From Clostridium sp. (GTDB taxonomy: Bacteria > Bacillota > Clostridia > Clostridiales > Clostridiaceae), in NCBI RefSeq assembly GCF_022482905.1, contig NZ_JAKVOI010000001.1, forward strand, positions 806,001-870,000: a stretch of 64,000 nucleotides of DNA, read 5' to 3'. Positions 7,799 to 16,315 of the stretch are shown one piece after another. Position 1 is the first letter of the stretch. Each line of letters begins with the position of its first letter. The translations under genes were made by a program, and so were the position numbers. Under the pieces are notes generated by a model. The model did no database searches. It saw only the letters and a list, made by a program, of their open reading frames with translations, and was not told the origin of the DNA.

Positions 7799-9052
7799 AT
7801 GTTTAAAATCTTTCGTAAAAACTGCTGTGGACTTGATGTCCACAAAACCTGGATCTATGCCTGCATCGGAATTACCGATACCAATGGACGTACTGAGTAC
7901 AAACAGGCTCGTTTTTCTTCCTTTTCTAAAGGTCTAAAAGAATTAGCTGAATGGCTTGCTAAATACTCCTGTTTGGATGTCTGTATGGAATCCTCCGGCA
8001 AGTATTGGATTCCTGTATTCAACATCCTTGAGAAAACCTGTTTTGTTACCCTTGCACATCCGAAATATACAAAGCCTCAAAAAGGAAATAAAACCGATGT
8101 CAAGGATGCCAGATGGATCTGTGATCTTTTTATGTGCGATATGATCAAACCAAGCTTTATTCCTTCCCCTGAAGTTCGTCAGCTGCGTGACCTGATACGT
8201 TATCGCTTTAAGCTGACAAATATGCTGTCCGGTGAAAAGAACCGTGCCCAGAACTGTCTTACTGTCTCAAATCTAAAGCTTGATGATGTTTTCAGCGATG
8301 TATTTGGTAAATCTTCCAGATCTATCACCAACTACATGCTCGACCATCCGGGTGAACGCTTTGACGTTGCTCCTTTTGTCGATGGACGTTGTAAAACTCC
8401 GCTTGAAGAAATACAGTCAGCTGTCGATGGTGCCATTTCCCCTGAGCAGGCTGTCAAACTCCGACAATGTCTCGCACACATCGACGAGCTTGAAGCCCAC
8501 AGACAGGAAATTGAGCAGGAGATCCTTCTGATTGCAGAACCCTTCTCCGCTGTTTTGGATTTTCTTTACACGATTCCAGGGTTAGATAAAAATTCGATGA
8601 CCGCTATTGTCATTCTCTCTGAGATTGGTCCCGATATGTCGGTGTTCCCGTCATCCAAACATCTGGTTTCCTGGGCTGGTTGTTGCCCACGTAACGACCA
8701 AAGTGCTGGTAAAGTGAAATCCACACGTATTTCTCGTGCTGGTTGTTATTTGAAGCCTCTTCTTGTTCAGCTTGCCAGCGCATTAATAAAATCCAAAAAG
8801 CATCCTGAATTCAAAGAGAGGTATCACAGAATCAAAACCCACAGGGGACACAAAAAGGCTATCATTGCTGTTTGCAAGATGCTTCTGACCGCTATCTGGA
8901 ACATCTTAAGCAAACTGGAGCCATATACTCCGGAAGGGTTTTTGGAGCATCGCCCTGTCAAGGAATCCAAGATTCTGACAAGGTCACAAGCTCTGGAACT
9001 GTTCAGGAAAAGAGGTTACACAATAATTGATGATCCTGTTGTGACTGCGTAA
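7799..9052 (+). CDS. IS110-family transposase (DEDD recombinase)
   Basis: This 417-residue transposase has the N-terminal RuvC-like DEDD domain, seen as GLDVHKTWI (first Asp), CMESSGKYW (Glu) and TDVKDARW (the Asp pair). The C-terminal Transposase_20 domain has the DQSAGKVKSTRISRAG region with the candidate nucleophilic Ser. Length is full for the family and no frameshift is seen, so the protein may be active. Start ATG 7799 is preceded by AGGAGG; the frame is open back to 7733 but without a ribosome site. A bridge-RNA-guided recombination mechanism is known for this family (IS621). Confidence 0.95.
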   Translation: MFKIFRKNCCGLDVHKTWIYACIGITDTNGRTEYKQARFSSFSKGLKELAEWLAKYSCLDVCMESSGKYWIPVFNILEKTCFVTLAHPKYTKPQKGNKTDVKDARWICDLFMCDMIKPSFIPSPEVRQLRDLIRYRFKLTNMLSGEKNRAQNCLTVSNLKLDDVFSDVFGKSSRSITNYMLDHPGERFDVAPFVDGRCKTPLEEIQSAVDGAISPEQAVKLRQCLAHIDELEAHRQEIEQEILLIAEPFSAVLDFLYTIPGLDKNSMTAIVILSEIGPDMSVFPSSKHLVSWAGCCPRNDQSAGKVKSTRISRAGCYLKPLLVQLASALIKSKKHPEFKERYHRIKTHRGHKKAIIAVCKMLLTAIWNILSKLEPYTPEGFLEHRPVKESKILTRSQALELFRKRGYTIIDDPVVTA

Positions 9053-9171
9053 GCCTGATTTTATAATGACAATTTATTCCATCCATTACTTGTGAATGGC
9101 TTGTTTGTTATGCACTTTTTTATTGGCCATCCACTACTTTTAGTTTCAAACTTAAACCACCTCAAACACTG

Positions 9172-9213
9172 TTGTAGTATTCTTATAGACATAATTATAC
9201 TACATATAATTAT
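9172..9213 (+). promoter_or_regulatory. Probable hcp promoter with a 9-bp inverted repeat over the -10
   Basis: TTGTAG (9172-9177), an 18-bp spacer and TATACT (9196-9201) make a plausible promoter about 110 bp before hcp. A perfect inverted repeat, ATAATTATA (9191-9199) and TATAATTAT (9205-9213) with a 5-bp spacer, covers the -10. It could be an operator for a nitrosative- or redox-stress regulator, though such repeats also arise by chance in AT-rich DNA. Confidence 0.45.
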
Positions 9214-9309
9214 GAAAGTGGAGTGAAGTTATCAAGAAATATGAATAGTTTGCAGAGAGGGAGTTAAAATAAAAAGTGAAAAAGTAAATACCATAAAGGG
9301 GAGATATGA

Positions 9310-10971
9310 ATGGAAAGTTCCATGTTTTGTTATCAATGTGAACAGACAGCCGGAGGCAAGGGCTGCACGAAACTCGGGGTATGTGGTAAAACTCCGGAGA
9401 TTGCAAATTTGCAGGATTTGCTGATATACCAGCTTAAAGGAATATCCTGCTATGCAAAACCCATTATTGAACAGGGTAAAACTATAGACAAGGAAATAGT
9501 AAAATTTGTGGAGAAGGCCCTGTTTACTACGTTGACAAATGTCAATTTTGATGCCGAAGTTCATTTAAAGCTGTTGAAAAGGTCACAAAAAATTAAAGAA
9601 GCGCTGAAAAATGAGGCACCTGAAGGAGAATACCCGGATGCAGCTGAGTATAATCTAAGCGATATCAGGGAAATGATGCTGAAGGATTCTGTGCAGGCAG
9701 GAATCATGTATGATCAGGATCTTGATGAAGATATACGTTCATTAAGGTCGACTATATTATATGGATTAAAAGGCATAAGTGCTTATGGACATCAGGCTCG
9801 ATTTCTTGGATATAGCAATGATCAGGTAGATAATATCTATTTTTTAGGCCTTGAGGCTACTACAAATGATAATCTTACAGTTGATGAAATGATACGTATG
9901 ACCATGAGGGTAGGGGATATGGCTGTGCAGGTGATGCAAACGCTGGATGAAGCCAATACTGCCAATTATAAAAATCCTTCACCTCATAAAGTAAGTGTCA
10001 ATATCAAAAAGGGCCCGTTTATTATAGTGTCCGGTCATGATTTGAAGGATTTGGAAATGCTTCTTAAACAAACGGAAGGCAAGGGAATCAATATATATAC
10101 GCATGGAGAAATGCTGCCGGCAAATGGATATCCGGAGCTTAAAAAATATAAACATCTTGTTGGAAACTTTGGATCTGCATGGCAAAATCAGCAAAAAGAA
10201 TTTGACGGGATTCCAGGATGCATTTTGATGACTACCAATTGTCTGATGAGGCCGAGAGAAACATATAAGGACAGAATATTTTCAACAAATGTAGTGGGTT
10301 GGGATGGGGTAAGGCATATACCCGTCTCAGAGGATGGAACCAAGGATTTCAGTGAAATAATAGATAAGGCACTGGAACTTGGCGGATTTGAAGAGGATGA
10401 AGATGAAAAGGAAATATTGGTTGGCTTTGGACATCATGAAACGTTGTCTCATGCAGAAGACATAGTCAATGCAGTAAAACAGGGAAAGATAAGTCATTTT
10501 TTTCTCATAGGAGGCTGTGACGGAGCAAGACCTGGAAGAAGTTATTATACTGATTTTGCCAAAATGGTTCCAGAAGATTGTATAATTCTTACCCTGGCTT
10601 GCGGTAAATACAGATTTAATAAATTGGATTTTGGAACAGTGGCTGGTCTTCCAAGACTTTTGGATGTCGGGCAGTGCAATGATGCATATTCGGCAGTAAG
10701 GATAGCGACAGGACTTGCAGATGCCTTTGAAACAGATGTCAATGGACTTCCACTTACAATTGTGCTCTCATGGTATGAACAAAAAGCTGTAGCTGATTTA
10801 TTGGCACTTCTGTCACTTGGAATAAAAGGAATCTATCTGGGACCAAGTTTGCCGGCATTCATATCTCCCAATGTGCTGCAATATTTGGTGGATACATTTG
10901 GAATAAGGCCGATCAGCACTCCGGAGGACGATTTGAAAGCTTCACTAAAACAGGAAAAATGCCTTATATGA
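9310..10971 (+). CDS. hcp: Hybrid cluster protein (hydroxylamine/nitric oxide reductase)
   Basis: This 553-residue protein opens with CYQCEQTAGGKGC and TKLGVC, a Cx2Cx8Cx5C pattern that binds the [4Fe-4S] cluster in Hcp of strict anaerobes. Later segments known to ligate the hybrid Fe-S-O cluster are visible: GHDLKDLE, YTHGEMLPA, TTNCLM, IGGCDGARPGRSYY and LACGKYRFN. Hcp reduces hydroxylamine and is considered a nitric oxide reductase in nitrosative-stress defence. Start ATG 9310 has AAAGGGGAG upstream. No hcr-type reductase gene is adjacent, so an unlinked ferredoxin or reductase must supply electrons. It appears monocistronic, ending at the hairpin at 11025-11062. Confidence 0.96.
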   Translation: MESSMFCYQCEQTAGGKGCTKLGVCGKTPEIANLQDLLIYQLKGISCYAKPIIEQGKTIDKEIVKFVEKALFTTLTNVNFDAEVHLKLLKRSQKIKEALKNEAPEGEYPDAAEYNLSDIREMMLKDSVQAGIMYDQDLDEDIRSLRSTILYGLKGISAYGHQARFLGYSNDQVDNIYFLGLEATTNDNLTVDEMIRMTMRVGDMAVQVMQTLDEANTANYKNPSPHKVSVNIKKGPFIIVSGHDLKDLEMLLKQTEGKGINIYTHGEMLPANGYPELKKYKHLVGNFGSAWQNQQKEFDGIPGCILMTTNCLMRPRETYKDRIFSTNVVGWDGVRHIPVSEDGTKDFSEIIDKALELGGFEEDEDEKEILVGFGHHETLSHAEDIVNAVKQGKISHFFLIGGCDGARPGRSYYTDFAKMVPEDCIILTLACGKYRFNKLDFGTVAGLPRLLDVGQCNDAYSAVRIATGLADAFETDVNGLPLTIVLSWYEQKAVADLLALLSLGIKGIYLGPSLPAFISPNVLQYLVDTFGIRPISTPEDDLKASLKQEKCLI

Positions 10972-11024
10972 TGTGAAATTGTCTGCAGAAATATCGCTTT
11001 GTTAGTGCTAATATCCAAATTATA

Positions 11025-11062
11025 AAAGCTGCTATAACACATAAATGTGATACAGCAGCTTT
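11025..11062. terminator. Hairpin between convergent hcp and asnB
   Basis: AAAGCTGCT (11025-11033) and AGCAGCTTT (11054-11062) form a perfect 9-bp stem, with an inner CACA/TGTG pairing in the loop. It sits between two convergent genes and could serve both. T-runs on either side are weak. Confidence 0.5.
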
Positions 11063-11087
11063 CAGATTAATTTTGCAGTTTAGTTAT

Positions 11088-12677
11088 TTATTTACCGCTT
11101 GCACCATAGTTTGATAGAACTCTGGCACTAGGATCATTTACATTACAGCCTTCCCAGTTTTTGTTGGGCATCCAGAAGTCAACTATCATTTCTGCCTGTC
11201 CTGGATAGTATTTTTCAAAGATTTCTCTATACAACAAAGATTCCTTTGTAAATGGTTTGGTATGATATTCATAGTTTTTACACAGCTTTTTAAATTGTTC
11301 GTCAGAATAGCATGTTTCAGCATATTCCTTTAAATAGTCCACCATGGAATGGCCTACGGCATCGCTGAATGCTGCTTTTTCACGATATAAAATGTCAAGT
11401 GGAAGATAATTCCCTTCAAATGAACGCCTTAAAAGGTATTTGCCCATGTTGTATTTGTTTAATTTCTTCTCAGGGTCAATTGACATAACATATTTTACAA
11501 AATCCAAATCGCCAAACGGTACCCTGGCTTCTATGGAATTTGAACTTATGCAGCGATCTGCACGAAGTACGTCATACATATAGAGCTCACGAACTCTTTT
11601 CTGGGATTCTTTTTGAAATTCTACTGCATTTGGAGCAAAGTCTGTATACTTATATCCGAACAATTCATCTGATATTTCACCGGTCAAAAGCACCCTTACA
11701 TCTGAAATTTGATGTATCTTCTTGCAAATCAAATACATTCCAATGCTTGCCCTTATTGTTGTGATATCATATGTTCCAAGAATTTTAATGACTTCATCAA
11801 GTGATTCAATTACCTCTTCCTTTGTCATATATACAACAGTATGATCACTATGGATGTAATCTGCAACTTCCTTTGCATATTTTAGGTCAATTGCATCTTC
11901 GGTCATACCTATTGAAAATGTTCTGATTGGTTTGTCAGGCTGCATTTTTTGAGCAACTGCACATACTAGTGAACTGTCTAATCCGCCGCTCAGCAGGAAA
12001 CCTACAGGAGCATCGGCGTCCATGCGTTTTTCTATGGCAGCCACCAATTTATCGTGTATTTTACTGCAGATAACTTCCAGGCTGTCATTGCAATAATCAC
12101 CATCTGTTGCGGCAATATCAGAATAGCAAGTAAACTTACCATCGGCATAATAATGTCCCGGTGGGAATGGCATGATTTTATCTGTAAGGCCGACCAAATT
12201 TTTTGCTTCACTTGCAAATATGATTTTTCCCGATTCGGAATATCCATAGAATAGGGGCCGAATTCCAATTGGATCTCGTGCTGCAATGTAACTGTCTTTT
12301 TTTCCATCGTATATAACAGTTGCGAATTCTGCATCTAGTTTTGAAAACATGTCCAGTCCATATTCATAATACATTGGAAGCAGTATTTCACAGTCACTGT
12401 CAGAAATAAATTTATATCCTTTTTTTATCAGCTCCGTTTTTATTTTACGGAAGCCATAAATTTCACCATTACATATAGCTGCATCCATTTTTCTTGTAAA
12501 TGGCTGCATTCCACTAAAACTTAAATCCATAATAGAAAGTCTTTGAAAACCCAAAATACCAGATGGTAGAGTGAGGATCTCTGTCATGTCTGGGCCTCTG
12601 GACTCCGTTCTCTGTAATGCTTCTGCAAATTTTTCGTGTTTCATGTCTGTCCCTGTATAACACATAATTGTGCACAT
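11088..12677 (-). CDS. asnB: Asparagine synthetase B (glutamine-hydrolysing)
   Basis: This 529-residue enzyme begins Met-Cys; Cys2 is the nucleophile of the N-terminal class II glutaminase domain (RGPDM, ICNGEIYG, DSDCEILLP). The synthetase half carries the ATP pyrophosphatase P-loop LLSGGLDSSLV, with TGEISDELFGYKY and ARVPFGDLDFV further on. It makes asparagine from aspartate, glutamine and ATP in the cytoplasm. Start ATG 12677 has GGAGG upstream. It is controlled by a T-box leader with an Asn specifier (12700-13003), which independently supports the function. Confidence 0.95.
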   Translation of the reverse strand: MCTIMCYTGTDMKHEKFAEALQRTESRGPDMTEILTLPSGILGFQRLSIMDLSFSGMQPFTRKMDAAICNGEIYGFRKIKTELIKKGYKFISDSDCEILLPMYYEYGLDMFSKLDAEFATVIYDGKKDSYIAARDPIGIRPLFYGYSESGKIIFASEAKNLVGLTDKIMPFPPGHYYADGKFTCYSDIAATDGDYCNDSLEVICSKIHDKLVAAIEKRMDADAPVGFLLSGGLDSSLVCAVAQKMQPDKPIRTFSIGMTEDAIDLKYAKEVADYIHSDHTVVYMTKEEVIESLDEVIKILGTYDITTIRASIGMYLICKKIHQISDVRVLLTGEISDELFGYKYTDFAPNAVEFQKESQKRVRELYMYDVLRADRCISSNSIEARVPFGDLDFVKYVMSIDPEKKLNKYNMGKYLLRRSFEGNYLPLDILYREKAAFSDAVGHSMVDYLKEYAETCYSDEQFKKLCKNYEYHTKPFTKESLLYREIFEKYYPGQAEMIVDFWMPNKNWEGCNVNDPSARVLSNYGASGK

Positions 12678-12699
12678 ATAAATATTCCTCCTTAGATAT

Positions 12700-13003
12700 A
12701 AAAAACAGCGTCATTCGTCTTTAATACATAGGACGAATTGACGCTTATCCGTGGTGCCACCTAATTTACCATATCATTCTTGGTCTCTTTCCAGCTATTA
12801 CTGGTATCCAACTAACGTATGGAATACGACGCCCCTACTTTACCTGAATTTACTTAAATGTGATTTTAAGATATGGACAGGTAGTTCAGTTTGCAACTCC
12901 GGAGTGTTATTCAAAAAAGCTCTGCCACCAGGTTCACACTATCCCCAGTTCACTATTGGTGAAATATTTTTTCTACTTGTCTCCATCAAAGTTTTTCTTG
13001 ATA
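12700..13003 (-). promoter_or_regulatory. T-box leader of asnB, Asn (AAC) specifier
   Basis: On the minus strand the T-box core AGGTGGCACCACGG (12749-12762) is followed by a terminator whose arms are GACGAATTGACGC and GCGTCATTCGTC (12708-12744), then TGTTTTTT. The stem I region reads AAC ACTCCGGAG, with the AAC at 12906-12908. The ilvA T-box in this window has ATC immediately before the same ACTCCGGAG, which fixes the specifier by alignment. Uncharged tRNA-Asn should stabilise the antiterminator and allow asnB expression. Confidence 0.92.
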
Positions 13004-13009
13004 AGCTTA

Positions 13010-13038
13010 ATTCTAAACTGCACGAGTATCTTTGTCAA
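13010..13038 (-). promoter_or_regulatory. Promoter of the asnB T-box transcript
   Basis: On the minus strand, TTGACA (13033-13038), a 17-bp spacer and TAGAAT (13010-13015) form a near-consensus sigma-A promoter just before stem I. Confidence 0.85.
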
Positions 13039-13119
13039 TACTTTTTTGACTTGATTTTAATTAAAAATATAAAAAACGTTGTTATATAGTGATAAAGTCT
13101 TAAATTTGAAGCTGAAATT

Positions 13120-13194
13120 ATGAGTATAATGCCAATATCAAAGAAAATCCATATAGACAGAATAGAACTTGTAGAACGGACCGGTTATAATTAG
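13120..13194 (+). other. Possible 24-codon ORF or small-RNA body before a strong terminator
   Basis: A 24-codon frame (MSIMPISKKIHIDRI...) precedes a strong plus-strand terminator at 13211-13246. It has no clear Shine-Dalgarno. A TTGACT at 13046-13051 with a weak AT-rich -10 could start a transcript of about 165 nt divergent from asnB. It may be a small RNA, a small protein or a gene remnant. Confidence 0.25.
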
Positions 13195-13210
13195 AGACTT
13201 AACAGAACGA

Positions 13211-13246
13211 ATTGCCGTATTTTAATAAATATGGCAATTATTTTTT
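13211..13246 (+). terminator. Intrinsic terminator without an assigned gene
   Basis: ATTGCCGTATTT (13211-13222) pairs with AAATATGGCAAT (13227-13238) over 12 bp, including one G-T, with a 4-nt loop and a T-rich tail (13239-13246). Nothing on the plus strand upstream is a recognised gene. Confidence 0.75.
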
Positions 13247-13900
13247 AAATAATTAAACATTATAAATATACTGTTTAGTTTATTATATCATAATTTAGTT
13301 GCAAAACCAGTTTTTAATAATAATTTAGCTACAATTATCATAATATGTATATATTTGCTATAAATTATCAACGATTTATAAAAATCAATCGATTTATTTT
13401 GATATATAATAAAAAAATATCTAAATATAGAAATTAAATCAAACAGTATATTTATATTGTGTCAACAATCTAAATATATTGCTATGGTCTGGAAAGATTA
13501 TAGGTAAATCGGCATATAGTTTTTTGTTAAAAGCAAATCTCTTTAAGTAAGTAGTTAAAGCCGCCCACATCATGTTTTATCTTAAAAAGTTTCCTATAAG
13601 GTAACTAATGGATATGTTTTCTATCAATGTTACAAATAATATTATATGAGGGGGAATTGATTAATGGAAAAGAAATAAGGAATGTACAAAAAGGAGCTTA
13701 GGCATGATGGGCAAGACAATGAAAAATTGAAGAGAATATGCCATGATACGCAGATTTTAAAATTTGACATTTTACTCAGAATTTACTCTAGTATAACTTT
13801 AACGTAACTATTCTATGCTTTAATATTAAAAACAGACTATTTTCTACATCAATTTCGATAATTGTGCAAAAATCTATAAACATAAGGAGAAATTTGTATT
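13247..13900. other. AT-rich intergenic stretch with a broken short frame
   Basis: About 650 bp without a recognised gene. A ribosome site (GAGGGGGAATT) precedes ATG 13664, but that frame stops after four codons at 13676 and then continues open from ATG 13682 to 13807 (41 codons, MYKKELRHDGQDNEK...). This could be a decayed gene start, a leader peptide or chance. The rest probably holds the promoter of the PilZ gene; no clear -35/-10 pair was identified. Confidence 0.3.
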
Positions 13901-14257
13901 ATGAAAGATGCTTATAGTTATTTATTCAATAGAGATCAGAAAATCAGAGAAAATGTCAGAGCAAATGAAAGATTCAAATATAATAAAAATTTCAAAGTTA
14001 TCAGTATAAATAACAAAAGCTGCAATTATCAGGTGTTTGGGGTAGATATTTCAATTTCGGGTATGGGATTTTTATCGGAAGTAAATTTTGAAAAAGGTGA
14101 TTTGGTTGAAATTGTATTCAAATGTGGAAATACTAATATTCCAGCAGTAATTGAAGTAGTCCACGCTAATTTAAGTGATAAAGGTTTTTTTGTTGGAGCA
14201 CGGTTTGTAGTTATAAAGGACAAGTACAAGGAAATTTTAAATAAACAATTAATATAA
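13901..14257 (+). CDS. PilZ-domain cyclic-di-GMP receptor (first copy)
   Basis: This 118-residue cytoplasmic protein is essentially a single PilZ domain. Both cyclic-di-GMP binding motifs are intact: RANER (RxxxR) near residue 20 and DISISG (DxSxxG) near residue 50. It opens a long plus-strand run of signalling and polysaccharide genes. It is a clear paralogue of the PilZ protein at 26584-26943 at the other end of the run; both share the N-terminal YSYL-NR, the VxGVDxSISGxGFLSEVxFEK core and overall length. Start ATG 13901 has AAGGAG 10 nt upstream. Confidence 0.9.
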   Translation: MKDAYSYLFNRDQKIRENVRANERFKYNKNFKVISINNKSCNYQVFGVDISISGMGFLSEVNFEKGDLVEIVFKCGNTNIPAVIEVVHANLSDKGFFVGARFVVIKDKYKEILNKQLI

Positions 14258-14283
14258 ATGAATATAATGGGGGGCATTGGATT

Positions 14284-16278
14284 TTGAAAACTATTAAAAA
14301 CAAAATAATATTAGTGAGTTCCATTACATGCATACTAAGTTTGATATTAGCTTCTGCAGTAAGTTATTTTATATTCTATAATTCTATAATTTCAGAATCA
14401 AAAAGTAAAATTTCGGCACAATCAGACAAGTATGGAGAAACTATTAATGGCTGGATTGAAGGCCAGGGTAAAATAGTAGATGAAATAGGTGATGCCATAG
14501 AACAGATGGATACTTCAGATAATAAAGGACTATTGAGGTATTTGACATTGAAAACCAAGTCAAATCCATATTCTCTGGCAGTATATATGGGATTCCAGGA
14601 TAAAAGATATATTGATGGATCAGGATGGATTCCTGACAGTAGTTTTAATTGTACTCAAAGAATATGGTATAAAGATGCTTTGCAAAAAAAAGGTCTTACG
14701 TATTCGGAGCCTTATGTTGATGCCCTAACTAAAAAAATGGTCATATCCATATCGAGGCCTCTAATAAAGAATGACAAGGTAATTGGAGTTGTGAGTTCAG
14801 ACGTAAAAATTGATACTATTGTAAACATTATAAACAAGGCAAAACCGATAAACAACAGCTATGCTTTCCTTTTGGACAGTCAGAATAATTTTATGGTACA
14901 TCCAAATAAAAATTTTAAACCTACTGAAAAGTCTTCACAGAATATAAACAAGGTCATGGACGGACGATTTTCAGCAATAATGAAAGGCAATATGATTTTG
15001 CTGGAAGATTATGATGGAGTAAATAAATATTTTACAACTTCAAAGATACCTTCCTGTGGCTGGACTGTTGGATTGTCGGTACCGGAAAATGAACTAAAAA
15101 AACCACTTAGAAAGTTACTTTTATGGCTGATACTTGTAATAGCTATTTCACTGGTATTTGCAGTGTGTGTTTCAATGTATTTTGGGAAGAGAATAGGAAA
15201 TCCGATATTGTCTTTAGCAAAAGATGTGAACAGGATTTCAGATTTCGATCTTACTCAAGATAATAGTTTTGATTATTTGCTGAAAAGGGAAGATGAAATA
15301 GGTCAGCTTGCAAATTCTTTCAAAATCATGAGGGAGGAACTGACGGGACTAGTCAAAAATATATTTGATAATTCACAGAAAATGAGTGTGGACAGTGAAA
15401 AATTTTCTAAAGCTATTGGGGAAATATCCATTAAGACACAGAATATGGGTGGTGCTTTAAGAAACATAGTCAATTCTGTTCAGGAATCGGGGGCAGTGTC
15501 TGAAGAGATAAGTGCCTCTATAGAAGAAATTGATGCAAATATAAATGAACTTTCAAGCAAGGCAGATGAGGGAAATGATGTTGCAGACAAGTTTAGAAAA
15601 AGTGCTGAAAATATAAATGTGAAAGTTAAATTATCTACGAAGAATATTGAAAGCATATATAAGGAAAAGGAGCAGGGGATAATAAACGCAATTCAAGAGG
15701 GTAAGATAGTCGAAAATATAGTAATAATGGCAGATACTATTGCGAATATAGCGGAGAAGATAAATTTGCTTTCTCTCAATGCGGCGATTGAAGCTGCAAG
15801 GGCAGGAGAAAGCGGGAAAGGTTTTGCGGTAGTTGCTGAAGAGGTAGGGAAGCTTGCAGAACAGTCATCGCAAGCAGTATCAGGAATTCAGAACACTATT
15901 GTGGACGTAAGAAAAGCATTTGAAAAGATTTCTCATAATGCAGAGCAGGTATTAAATTTTATAAATGACGATATAAATCCCCAATTTATGAATTTTCAGA
16001 ATATGGGAAATGAATTCTACAATGATTCAGATTATACAAGCAAGATGTCACGTGAGATAGCAGTATTTTCTGATCAGCTTACTGATACCATAAGTGAGGT
16101 AAGTAAGGCAGTTCAAGTTATGGCAGTAAATCTACAGAGCTCTTCGGGAAATGCAGAGATAATAAAAAGTGATATGGATAAAAACATCAGATCAATAGAA
16201 CAAGCTGCAATCACAGCACAGGAACAGACAGAAATGGCACAAAAACTCAATGAGACAGTTAAGAAGTTCAAAATATGA
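14284..16278 (+). CDS. Methyl-accepting chemotaxis protein with dCache sensor
   Basis: This 664-residue chemoreceptor has a TM helix (about residues 8-30), an extracellular dCache domain (about 35-270), a second TM (about 277-300), HAMP (about 300-355) and the signalling domain with hairpin tip [19 protein letters not shown]. The dCache part shows R126-W128-Y129 (QRIWYKDA) and D173 (VVSSDV), residues that define amino-acid-binding dCache domains; the usual Tyr121 is Phe. No cheA, cheW or cheR lies nearby, so it must join a core complex encoded elsewhere or serve a dedicated pathway. Start TTG 14284 has GGGGGG upstream. Its C-terminal region resembles that of the receptor at 33943-35658. Confidence 0.93.
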   Translation: MKTIKNKIILVSSITCILSLILASAVSYFIFYNSIISESKSKISAQSDKYGETINGWIEGQGKIVDEIGDAIEQMDTSDNKGLLRYLTLKTKSNPYSLAVYMGFQDKRYIDGSGWIPDSSFNCTQRIWYKDALQKKGLTYSEPYVDALTKKMVISISRPLIKNDKVIGVVSSDVKIDTIVNIINKAKPINNSYAFLLDSQNNFMVHPNKNFKPTEKSSQNINKVMDGRFSAIMKGNMILLEDYDGVNKYFTTSKIPSCGWTVGLSVPENELKKPLRKLLLWLILVIAISLVFAVCVSMYFGKRIGNPILSLAKDVNRISDFDLTQDNSFDYLLKREDEIGQLANSFKIMREELTGLVKNIFDNSQKMSVDSEKFSKAIGEISIKTQNMGGALRNIVNSVQESGAVSEEISASIEEIDANINELSSKADEGNDVADKFRKSAENINVKVKLSTKNIESIYKEKEQGIINAIQEGKIVENIVIMADTIANIAEKINLLSLNAAIEAARAGESGKGFAVVAEEVGKLAEQSSQAVSGIQNTIVDVRKAFEKISHNAEQVLNFINDDINPQFMNFQNMGNEFYNDSDYTSKMSREIAVFSDQLTDTISEVSKAVQVMAVNLQSSSGNAEIIKSDMDKNIRSIEQAAITAQEQTEMAQKLNETVKKFKI

Positions 16279-16315
16279 AATGGACACAGAATATAATAAT
16301 TGGGGAGTTAATTCT

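Larger units (their letters stand above)
7571..9170 (+). mobile_element. IS110-family insertion sequence (ends not resolved)
   Basis: The region holds a complete IS110-family transposase preceded by about 230 bp and followed by about 120 bp of non-coding DNA. Its base composition is visibly less AT-rich than both flanks, a sign of transfer. IS110 elements lack long terminal inverted repeats and usually leave no target duplication, so the ends cannot be set from one copy; coordinates are approximate. The element lies between the GGDEF gene and hcp and interrupts no recognisable reading frame. Confidence 0.75.

Noticed and set aside
13530-13640. Possible cyclic-di-GMP-I riboswitch before the PilZ gene
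   Set aside because: GCAAA, AAAGCC and AAGGTAACTAATGG blocks recall the motif, but the stem between them uses the AAAG that should be unpaired and the conserved GACGCAAAGCC is absent.
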